A model generated the notes under the pieces. The model did not search any database and was not told the origin of the DNA. It saw only the letters and a program-made list of their open reading frames with translations. A stretch of 64,000 nt of DNA from Flavobacteriales bacterium. GTDB taxonomy: Bacteria > Bacteroidota > Bacteroidia > Flavobacteriales_F > PHOS-HE28. A program made the translations under genes and the position numbers. This document shows positions 54,330 through 61,540 of this stretch, piece after piece. Location of the stretch: NCBI GenBank assembly GCA_016788635.1, contig JAEUSU010000008.1, positions 1 through 64,000 on the forward strand. The letters are read 5' to 3'. Numbering within the stretch: position 1 is the first letter of the stretch; every line of letters begins with the position of its first letter.

Positions 54330-55282
54330 GCGACCAACTGAGCACGCGCCACCTGCTGGGCATCGCCGACCTCACCACCGAGGACATCGAGCTCATCTTC
54401 CGCACGGCCGATGGCTTCAAGGAAGTGCTCAGCCGCCCGATCAAGAAGGTGCCTTCGCTGCGTGACATCACCATCGCCAACCTCTTTTTCGAGAACAGCA
54501 CCCGCACCCGTGTAAGCTTTGAGCTGGCCGAAAAGCGCCTCAGTGCGGACATCGTCAACTTCTCCTCGTCCTCTTCCAGCGTGAAGAAGGGCGAGACCCT
54601 CATCGACACGGTGAACAACATCCTGGCGATGAAGGTGGACATGATCGTGATGCGGCATCCCGACCCCGGCGCCGCGCTCTTCCTGAGCCGTCATGTGGAC
54701 GCCTGCATCGTGAACGCGGGCGATGGCACCCACGAACACCCCACCCAGGCGCTGCTCGATGCCTACAGCATCCGCGAGAAGCTGGGGAAGGTGAAAGGCG
54801 TGAAGGTGGCCATCGTGGGCGACATCCTGCACTCACGTGTGGCCTTGAGCAACGTGCACTGCCTGAAGAAGTTGGGTGCCGAGGTGATGCTCTGTGGCCC
54901 GACCACGCTGATGCCACGTCACGCTGCCGCGCTCGGGGTGCGCGTGGAGCACGACCTGGACAAGGCCCTGCGCTGGTGTGATGTGGCCAACATGCTCCGC
55001 ATCCAGATGGAACGGCAGGGAGGCGATGGCATCGCCAACTTCCCCAGTTTGCGGGAGTATGCCATGCTCTTCGGGCTGGACCGGGCCCGCTACGAGCGCA
55101 TCGCCAGGGACATCGTGATCATGCACCCCGGGCCCATCAACCGGGGGGTGGAGGTCACCACCGACGTGGCGGACCACGCCAACAGCATCATCCTGGACCA
55201 GGTGCAGAACGGCGTGGCCGTGCGCATGGCGGTACTTTATCTGCTGGCCGCAGGCATACCCCGCGACCATTCGGGCGCCTGA
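54326..55282 (+). CDS. pyrB: Aspartate carbamoyltransferase catalytic subunit
   Basis: The 318-residue enzyme joins carbamoyl phosphate and aspartate in pyrimidine synthesis. The carbamoyl-phosphate motif [35 protein letters not shown] and [12 protein letters not shown] are intact. It is translationally coupled to pyrR. No pyrI regulatory subunit gene is nearby. Confidence 0.97.
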   Translation: MSDQLSTRHLLGIADLTTEDIELIFRTADGFKEVLSRPIKKVPSLRDITIANLFFENSTRTRVSFELAEKRLSADIVNFSSSSSSVKKGETLIDTVNNILAMKVDMIVMRHPDPGAALFLSRHVDACIVNAGDGTHEHPTQALLDAYSIREKLGKVKGVKVAIVGDILHSRVALSNVHCLKKLGAEVMLCGPTTLMPRHAAALGVRVEHDLDKALRWCDVANMLRIQMERQGGDGIANFPSLREYAMLFGLDRARYERIARDIVIMHPGPINRGVEVTTDVADHANSIILDQVQNGVAVRMAVLYLLAAGIPRDHSGA

Positions 55283-55283
55283 T

Positions 55284-55291
55284 TATCTTTG
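55284..55291 (+). promoter_or_regulatory. Exact -7 box (TATCTTTG) of the STAS gene
   Basis: A TAnnTTTG match lies directly after the pyrB stop codon, about 37 nt upstream of the STAS ATG. Confidence 0.6.
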
Positions 55292-55327
55292 GCCGGAGCA
55301 CACGGCCGCATCAAGCCACCGAGAACC

Positions 55328-55702
55328 ATGAACTTCACCATCGAGGATAAAGGGAAATACACCCTTGTGACCAGCCACGTGGACAAGCTGGACACCACCT
55401 GTGCCCCTGAACTGAAGAGCGAACTGGTGTACCTCAACAAGACCGGCGTACGCAACATCATCATCGACGTGTCCGGCACGCGCTACTGCGACAGTTCGGG
55501 CCTGAGCGCGCTGTTGGTGGCCAATCGCCTGTGCAAGAGCGTGGGCGGTTCCATGGTGGTCTGCGGCCTTCAGGAACCCGTGCAGAAGCTCGTGCAGATC
55601 AGTCAACTGGAAAGCGTGCTGTCCATCACCCCCACGCAAAGCGAAGCGGTGGACCTGCTTTATATGGAGGAGATCGAGAAGGATGTAAACAAGGACCAAT
55701 GA
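55328..55702 (+). CDS. STAS-domain anti-sigma factor antagonist-like protein
   Basis: The 124-residue single STAS domain has the phospho-site loop DVSGTRYCDSSGLSALLVAN (D-SSG), as in SpoIIAA-type antagonists. The partner kinase or sigma factor is not in the window. The following T9SS gene overlaps its stop by 4 nt. In other Bacteroidota I recall STAS genes beside rnz, which here is one gene further on. Confidence 0.92.
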   Translation: MNFTIEDKGKYTLVTSHVDKLDTTCAPELKSELVYLNKTGVRNIIIDVSGTRYCDSSGLSALLVANRLCKSVGGSMVVCGLQEPVQKLVQISQLESVLSITPTQSEAVDLLYMEEIEKDVNKDQ

Positions 55703-56454
55703 AAAAAGCACTACTCCTGGCCACCCTCGTGGCCTTCACGTTTGGCCGGGCTCATGCGCAATGCGTGCCCAATCCGTTGTACAACGACAGCCTCTTCGGT
55801 GTATGGCCCGATACGATCCAGGGATTCGCGGTCGCCACGGTGGGGCAGTTCTACAGTGATACGCTCAACCTCAAGGTCCCTTCGGACGCGGGGATCGTGA
55901 ATCCGGCCTTCGCTGGTTTGACCATTGATTCGGTCCAGTTCACGGGGATCTCCGGCCTGCCGGCGGGATTGAGCACCTCATGCACCTCGCACACCCCGGC
56001 CAACTGCACTTACCTCACAGGTATCGTGGGTTGCGGGCTCATCGAGGGAACACCCACCACTGCGGGCACCTATCCGCTTACCATTGACGTAACGGCGTAC
56101 ACCACGGTCATTGTTCCTATACCGGTGCCATACACCTTCACCGGTTACTCGATCACCGTACAGCCATTCAGCAATGTAGTGGAGATCACCGGCCCGAACA
56201 TGACCGGCGTCCGCAACGTGCCCAACCCTTTTGCCAACCGCACCACCATCGACCTCAACCTGAACAAGGCCACCCCGCTGCAAGTGCGGATCTACAACCT
56301 GCTGGGTGAAGAGCTGTGGAAAGAGAAGGTGGAGGGCCGTCCGGGTCTCAACCGCATTCCCTTCGAGTCCGGCAAGCTCCAGGATGGTGTGTACATCTAC
56401 TCGGTGCGCGCGGGTGATGAGCAGTTCACCGGGCGCATGGTGCTGAATCGCTGA
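55699..56454 (+). CDS. T9SS type A sorting-domain protein coupled to STAS gene
   Basis: The 251-residue protein has a signal peptide (MKKALLLATLVAFTFGRAHA). The mature region has a putative immunoglobulin-like pattern (IDSVQFTGISGLPAGLST, GLIEGTPTTAGTYPLTIDV). The C-terminus from about residue 170 (VRNVPNPFANRTTIDLNLN to RMVLNR) is a T9SS domain. The start ATG overlaps the STAS stop. A terminator follows, so it ends the transcript. Confidence 0.83.
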   Translation: MKKALLLATLVAFTFGRAHAQCVPNPLYNDSLFGVWPDTIQGFAVATVGQFYSDTLNLKVPSDAGIVNPAFAGLTIDSVQFTGISGLPAGLSTSCTSHTPANCTYLTGIVGCGLIEGTPTTAGTYPLTIDVTAYTTVIVPIPVPYTFTGYSITVQPFSNVVEITGPNMTGVRNVPNPFANRTTIDLNLNKATPLQVRIYNLLGEELWKEKVEGRPGLNRIPFESGKLQDGVYIYSVRAGDEQFTGRMVLNR

Positions 56455-56474
56455 GCCGGACCAACAACCCAGAG

Positions 56475-56497
56475 AAAGGCCCCGCCCGGGGCCTTTT
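56475..56497 (+). terminator. Terminator directly upstream of rnz
   Basis: A 10-bp stem AAAGGCCCCG (56475-56484) with CGGGGCCTTT (56487-56496) has a short loop and ends in a T run. It is 5 nt from the rnz start codon and covers the place where an rnz ribosome-binding site would be. Confidence 0.8.
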
Positions 56498-56501
56498 CCA
56501 T

Positions 56502-57425
56502 TTGCGCTTCGAACTCACACCCCTCGGCACCGGTGCTGCGCTTCCTGCGCGGGGTCGGCATCCTTCCGCACAGTTGCTCAATGTGCACGAGGAGCTCCTG
56601 TTGATCGACTGCGGCGAGGGGACCCAGGAGCAGGTGCGGCGGGTGGGGGCCAACTTCATGCGCATCGGCCATGTGTTCATCAGCCATCTGCATGGCGATC
56701 ACTACCTGGGCCTGGTGGGATTCATCAGCACCTTGCACCTGCTGGGCCGCACCAAGGAGCTTCATGTGCACGGGCCTGCCGAGCTCAAGCCCATCATCGA
56801 CCTTCAACTGCGTGCCTCGCGCACCTACTTGCGCTACCCCCTGCACGTGCACGAAGTGCCTTTGGTGGATGGCCACCCGGTGCTGGCCAATGAGCGTGTG
56901 GTGGTGAAGGTGTTGGTACTGGACCATCGCATTCCCTGTACTGGATTCCTCGTTGAGGAGCGCCCCGGTTCGCGACGTCTGCGTGCCGACCGTGTGCGCG
57001 AGGTGCCTGTGTTCATGCGGCAGCGGGTGAAGGAGGGCGAGGATGTACGGTTCCCGGATGGCCGGGTGCTGCACAATGCGGAGATCACCCTGGACCCGCT
57101 GCCGGTGCGGAGATACGCCTACTGTTCTGACACCGGGTACCGCGCGGATCTCATCCCACAGCTTCACGGGGTAGACCTCCTCTACCACGAGGCCACCTTC
57201 ACCGAGGACATGCGCCCCCGTGCGCGGGAGACCATGCATTCCACCGCCGCCGATGCGGCACGTATTGCAGCAGGTGCGGGCGTGGGCCGCTTGCTGCTGG
57301 GCCATTTCTCCTCGCGCTACAGGGACCTTGGAAGGTTGCTGGAAGAGGCGCGCGCGGTCTTCCCCGCCGCTGAATTGGCCGAGGAGGGTCAGGTCTATGT
57401 CGTGCATCCACGATCTCCGGTGTAG
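56502..57425 (+). CDS. rnz: Ribonuclease Z
   Basis: The 307-residue metallo-beta-lactamase-fold enzyme removes tRNA 3' trailers. The zinc motif SHLHGDHYLG (HxHxDH), LLIDCGEGTQEQ, YCSDTGY and GHFSSRY are present. The N-terminus LRFELTPLGTGAALPARG fits the family only if translation starts at TTG 56502; no ATG is available. That start is 5 nt after a terminator hairpin. Confidence 0.95.
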   Translation: MRFELTPLGTGAALPARGRHPSAQLLNVHEELLLIDCGEGTQEQVRRVGANFMRIGHVFISHLHGDHYLGLVGFISTLHLLGRTKELHVHGPAELKPIIDLQLRASRTYLRYPLHVHEVPLVDGHPVLANERVVVKVLVLDHRIPCTGFLVEERPGSRRLRADRVREVPVFMRQRVKEGEDVRFPDGRVLHNAEITLDPLPVRRYAYCSDTGYRADLIPQLHGVDLLYHEATFTEDMRPRARETMHSTAADAARIAAGAGVGRLLLGHFSSRYRDLGRLLEEARAVFPAAELAEEGQVYVVHPRSPV

Positions 57426-57479
57426 AACTATTCCGTTCCATGCCCGACCTCGGTCAGATCGGTGGATCGATGCATTGGC

Positions 57480-57487
57480 TACTTTCG
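57480..57487 (+). promoter_or_regulatory. Predicted -7 box (TACTTTCG) of the LuxR-type regulator gene
   Basis: A TAnnTTCG box lies 30 nt before the ATG at 57518. Confidence 0.45.
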
Positions 57488-57517
57488 GGCCCTGTTTAGA
57501 TTCATTCCAAACAACAG

Positions 57518-58186
57518 ATGATCGTCCGTACCCTGCTGGCCGACCACAGCGAGCTCAGTCTCCTGGGGCTGCGCACCCTGCTGGGTGGGGTGCCGCGCGT
57601 GCAGCTGGTGGGCGAAGCGCGTTCCAGGGAGGAGTTGGAGGAGCGGTTGGTGGGTACGCGGCCGGATGTGGTGCTGATCGATCACACGGCCGAGGGCTTC
57701 GATGCCTCGGCCATCCGGCAGGGCATGCGGCTGAGCAGGCGTACCCGTTTCATCGCCTTCACGCCTTTCCCTTCTGAAATGGCCCTGAAGAGCGCCTTGC
57801 GCGCAGGGGTCACCAGTTACATCAAGAAGGACTGCGGCCTGGACGAGATCGTGGAAGCCGTGCTGGACACCGCCGATGGTTCGCGCTTTTTCTGCGGGAA
57901 GATCCTGGCGGCCATTGGCCGGGAGAACATTGCGCGGCTTTCGGATGTGGACCTGGATTGCCAACCGGTCACACTTTCGGAGCGCGAGCACGAGATCGTC
58001 ACACTCATCGCCGAGGGCCTGTCCTATACCCGGATCGCAGAGCGCTTGAACCTGAGCGCCCACACGGTGAACACTCACCGCCGCAACGTGATGCAGAAAC
58101 TTGGGGTGAACAACACGGCCTCACTGGTGATGTATGCCGTAAAGCAGGGCCTGGTGAGCCCGAACCGTTTCCTCTTCAACGGCTGA
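57518..58186 (+). CDS. NarL/LuxR-family response regulator
   Basis: The 222-residue protein has an N-terminal receiver with D55 (VVLIDHT) as the probable phospho-acceptor and YIKKD at the Lys position; the usual acidic pair is reduced (LLADHSE). A C-terminal LuxR helix-turn-helix follows (LSEREHEIVTLIAEGLSYTR, LNLSAHTVNTHRRNVMQKLG). It binds DNA as a dimer. No kinase is adjacent, so its input is unknown. Confidence 0.92.
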   Translation: MIVRTLLADHSELSLLGLRTLLGGVPRVQLVGEARSREELEERLVGTRPDVVLIDHTAEGFDASAIRQGMRLSRRTRFIAFTPFPSEMALKSALRAGVTSYIKKDCGLDEIVEAVLDTADGSRFFCGKILAAIGRENIARLSDVDLDCQPVTLSEREHEIVTLIAEGLSYTRIAERLNLSAHTVNTHRRNVMQKLGVNNTASLVMYAVKQGLVSPNRFLFNG

Positions 58187-58192
58187 GGCCGC

Positions 58193-58200
58193 TATTTTGG
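58193..58200 (+). promoter_or_regulatory. Predicted box 4 nt before the GlcNAc-kinase-like gene
   Basis: TATTTTGG ends 4 nt before ATG 58205 (spacer cccc). It departs from TAnnTTTG at one position but has the same geometry as the other near-leaderless promoters. Confidence 0.4.
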
Positions 58201-58204
58201 CCCC

Positions 58205-59080
58205 ATGCGACCGCTGCGCCTCTTGGCGGACATCGGGGGTACCTCTTCCCGTTGGGCCTGGAGCCCGGCCTTGGATGGCTCTGCCTCATTTGTATACGAT
58301 GGCGAACTGCCCGGGCTGAATCCGCTCCATGGCGATGTGGCTGCGTTCCAGGCGGCACTGCGGACGCGGTTGCTGCAACAACATGCGGAACTGGATGCAG
58401 CTGAACACGTCCAACTCTACGGGGCTGGTTGTGGTGATGTGGCCCGCGCCGATCGCCTGCGTCAAGCCATTGCGCCTTTGTTCCCCAAAGCGTTCGTAGA
58501 GGTGGAGAGCGACCTGCTGGGTGCGGCACGCAGCCTGTTCGGTGAAGGCCAGGGGCTGGTCCTGATCGTGGGCACCGGAATGAACGCGGGGTATTTCGCC
58601 AATGGGGGTCTGCACCTGCCGATGCCATCGTTGGGCTACCTGCTTGGTGACGAAGGGAGCGGCGCGGACATCGGCCGCCATTTCCTGCGCGAACTCCTGT
58701 ATGGTACCGTCCCTGACAAGGTCGTCCAACAGATCTACGGCGAGGAGCGGCCTACCGTGGCAGGAACGCTTGCACGCATACATGGGGCGCCATCACCGGC
58801 GCGCGAATTGGCCATGGTGGTCCAACGGCTTACGCAGGTGCGCGACCATCCCTGGGTGCACGCGTTGCTCCTCTCGCGTTTCACGGCGTTGGTTGAACGG
58901 CTGCAAGGTGCTTTCCGAGCGGAGGAGTTGCGTGAGGCGCGTGCCAGTGGTTCCGTAGCGGCCGCTTTCCGGGTGGAACTGGAAGAGGCTCTGGCCAGGG
59001 CACAGATCGGCCTCACGGAAGTGGTGTGGGATCCGATGCCCGGTCTGGTACGGCACCATTTCGGTCCGCCAGCGCGCTGA
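58205..59080 (+). CDS. BadF/BadG-type N-acetylglucosamine kinase-like ATPase
   Basis: The 291-residue actin-fold sugar kinase has the phosphate-1 motif LLADIGGTSSRWAW, GLVLIVGTGMNAGYF and GYLLGDEGSGADIGRHFL. It resembles bacterial homologues of N-acetylglucosamine kinase that recycle amino sugars. This could link with the chitinase, but the two are 57 kb apart. Its 3' end overlaps the convergent patatin gene by 68 nt. Confidence 0.88.
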   Translation: MRPLRLLADIGGTSSRWAWSPALDGSASFVYDGELPGLNPLHGDVAAFQAALRTRLLQQHAELDAAEHVQLYGAGCGDVARADRLRQAIAPLFPKAFVEVESDLLGAARSLFGEGQGLVLIVGTGMNAGYFANGGLHLPMPSLGYLLGDEGSGADIGRHFLRELLYGTVPDKVVQQIYGEERPTVAGTLARIHGAPSPARELAMVVQRLTQVRDHPWVHALLLSRFTALVERLQGAFRAEELREARASGSVAAAFRVELEEALARAQIGLTEVVWDPMPGLVRHHFGPPAR

Positions 59081-61388
59081 GGTCGACCAGCTGGGTACCC
59101 AGGACCGCTTCGCGCAGGGCATCCAGCCCATTCCGGCATTCCGCGGAACGCATGGCTTTCAGAACCTGAAGCTTCTCCAGTGCGGTCAGATGCCAGCTCA
59201 GGCTGATCTCGTCGTCATCCGCGTGCCGCAGTTGCATCTCCACCATGGTGAGCGGGAAATCCATCCAGGCTGAGGCTTGTTGCAGCATGAGGTCGTAGTC
59301 CTGGTCTTGAACGCGCACGAAGTTGTCGAACACGTTCCCGGCCGGGTTCACCAGACGCCCGATCACGGTGCCGCCCACCGGGCGCACGGCCAGGTCCTTT
59401 TGCTTGTCGCGGATCTGCAGCAGCACCACGCCCGAGGTATGCGCGGCGATCCACTCCCGGTGCACCCGAAGGAATGTGAGCATGGTGCGGTAGCCATAGT
59501 TGTCACGCACGCCGGAATCCATCACGCGCATGGGCGGCTCACTGGGCAGGGTCACCACTGGGAAGATGTAGGGGAAGGTGGAGGTCATGCGCAGCGCACT
59601 GCTCAGCTTCAGCTTGGAGGCGCCCTGGTCGGCGAACAGGCGTTGGAACTCGATGCTCTCCGGTTCGGAGCCCGCGGTCTGATGAATGTCCGGTACAATG
59701 TCGCACAGGTGCGCGATGGGCTGTGAACAGATCAGCAAGCGGCGGCCATCGTTGATGCTCGTGGGGTTGATCACCAGCAGCGGGATGCGTGCCAGGGCCT
59801 CATCGTCGGCCATGTCCTCCAGACGGATATCGAAGAGTCCTCGGGTGTGCTTGTTCAACTGGCGCTCGAAGAGGTGCCCCCGGTCGAGGGTGTAGAGGTG
59901 GGTGCCGTCGCTCACCCGCCGGTAGCGGATGAAGAGGTCGTTGGTGACAAAGCCGAAGGCGGGTGTATTAAGCAGGTCGGTGGAAAGGTCGTCCAGGTAG
60001 CGACGGTCCATGAGGTCAATGGTGTCGCTCCGCAAGGAGGCGCTGAAGAGCTGTCTGAAGTAGGTGGCACCGATCAGCCCTCCCGAGGAGCCGGTGATCA
60101 ACGCCGTTCGGTCCATCAGGCCGCCTCCGAGCGCACTGTCCGCCGCCTGAAGGCACCGCAGGGTCCACAACATGGCACGCAGACCGCCACCGCTCACGTT
60201 CACCAGCACCAGTGGGGGCTTCTCGCCAGGGTAGCCCAGCCGGTCCTGTTTGTGGCGCCAACGTTCCAGGGTGGTCTGCATGCGTAGGGCATCCTCCCGG
60301 GCCTGAGCAGTGTCGGTGGCCAGTGCGGTGATGTGATCGCGGGTGTAGGGTGCTGCGGGTACCTCATAGTCCAGGCCCCTGGCCTCATTGTCGTACAGGA
60401 AGCCTTCGGTGCGCATGCTCACCAGGTTCAGCAACAGCACCAAGGCCACCAGCACGGTGATGGCCCAGCCCTTGAACCAGCTGAACAGCGCGGCAATGAT
60501 CATCACCATCATGGTGAAGAGCAGGAAGGCGCTGGCCGCTGCGGGGATCTCGAAGAAGGGAATGCCATTGAAGGCGCCCAGGAGCAGGAAGCTGGCCACC
60601 GAGATCACCTCGAAGATGGACGCGTTGATGTGGTTCTGCCAGAGCACCTCGCGCAGGAGTTCCTTGTCGTAGTGCGCGCTGCTGCGGGCCAGCGACAGGG
60701 TGAAGGGACCGCTCATGTAGGTGAGCACCTCCCATTTTCGCGCACGCTGCTGGCGGCGCAGCCAGCGGGTGGCCACCCTGGGCACGGCGCGGCCGGCAGG
60801 GCGTGGTGGTGGCATGGGCCCGCGGATGTCCATGGGCGGGGCATCCGGTCGGTATTCCTCAGGGTCGCGTCCGGTGAGCTTGTGCAGGTCCGTATTGGTG
60901 CGCGAGAAGTACAGGTGGGCGACCAGCAGGAAGAGGTACACACCCACCACGAACCCCAGCAGGTTCACTGCCACTTCACCAGGGGGTAGGAGTTCCTTGC
61001 CCATCTGCACCGCGGCGGAACGGTACAGGTAGGTGAGGAGGAAGAGCAACGGGACAAGCGCGTTGTTCAGGCTGAATTTGTAGAAGGGGCGCGAGAGCGT
61101 GGCGATGAACGGGAAGCGGTGCCCGTGCATCGTGTAGGTATACAGGTTGAAGGCCGTGATGAAACCACCCACCGCAAATCCCGTGGTGGCGAAACTCCAG
61201 AAACCGACCGCACCGAAATATTCAGGGTAGAGGAAGAGGTAGGGGACGCCATACTTCATCCCGAGCCCTTCGCACACAAAGGCGAAGAGGATGAGCCATA
61301 GCAGCAGCATCAGATGGCTCTTCTTCAGGTGGAGCACCACCAGCTGGAAGGGGAAGAAGAAGAGGAAGCGCTTCAGGCGGATGTTCAT
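59013..61388 (-). CDS. Multi-pass membrane protein with patatin-like phospholipase domain
   Basis: The 791-residue protein has an N-terminal half with about seven or eight hydrophobic helices in two groups (LMLLLWLILFAFVCEGLGM, LVPLLFLLTYLYRSAAV, ALVLLLNLVSM). The patatin domain from about 390 has an oxyanion loop VSGGGLRAMLW, nucleophile S435 in ITGSSGGLIGA and dyad D624 in MDSGVRDNYG. It probably hydrolyses membrane lipids at the inner membrane. ATG 61388 (MNIRLKRFLFFFPFQ) fits a membrane start. It overlaps the convergent kinase gene by 68 nt. Confidence 0.88.
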   Translation of the reverse strand: MNIRLKRFLFFFPFQLVVLHLKKSHLMLLLWLILFAFVCEGLGMKYGVPYLFLYPEYFGAVGFWSFATTGFAVGGFITAFNLYTYTMHGHRFPFIATLSRPFYKFSLNNALVPLLFLLTYLYRSAAVQMGKELLPPGEVAVNLLGFVVGVYLFLLVAHLYFSRTNTDLHKLTGRDPEEYRPDAPPMDIRGPMPPPRPAGRAVPRVATRWLRRQQRARKWEVLTYMSGPFTLSLARSSAHYDKELLREVLWQNHINASIFEVISVASFLLLGAFNGIPFFEIPAAASAFLLFTMMVMIIAALFSWFKGWAITVLVALVLLLNLVSMRTEGFLYDNEARGLDYEVPAAPYTRDHITALATDTAQAREDALRMQTTLERWRHKQDRLGYPGEKPPLVLVNVSGGGLRAMLWTLRCLQAADSALGGGLMDRTALITGSSGGLIGATYFRQLFSASLRSDTIDLMDRRYLDDLSTDLLNTPAFGFVTNDLFIRYRRVSDGTHLYTLDRGHLFERQLNKHTRGLFDIRLEDMADDEALARIPLLVINPTSINDGRRLLICSQPIAHLCDIVPDIHQTAGSEPESIEFQRLFADQGASKLKLSSALRMTSTFPYIFPVVTLPSEPPMRVMDSGVRDNYGYRTMLTFLRVHREWIAAHTSGVVLLQIRDKQKDLAVRPVGGTVIGRLVNPAGNVFDNFVRVQDQDYDLMLQQASAWMDFPLTMVEMQLRHADDDEISLSWHLTALEKLQVLKAMRSAECRNGLDALREAVLGTQLVDLSALADRNGAVPDRASDPTPLP

Positions 61389-61540
61389 CCGGCACGGGTG
61401 GATGACGTAAAGATGACGACACCCGCACTTCTTACGTTGGGCCACAGCGGCTTGTTGTGAACCCGTCCACGCTAATGACCGGTCCATGACCGGTGCGGCA
61501 TGGGAATGCCGTTGCCCGATCGTGGTCGCAAAGGCCGCGG

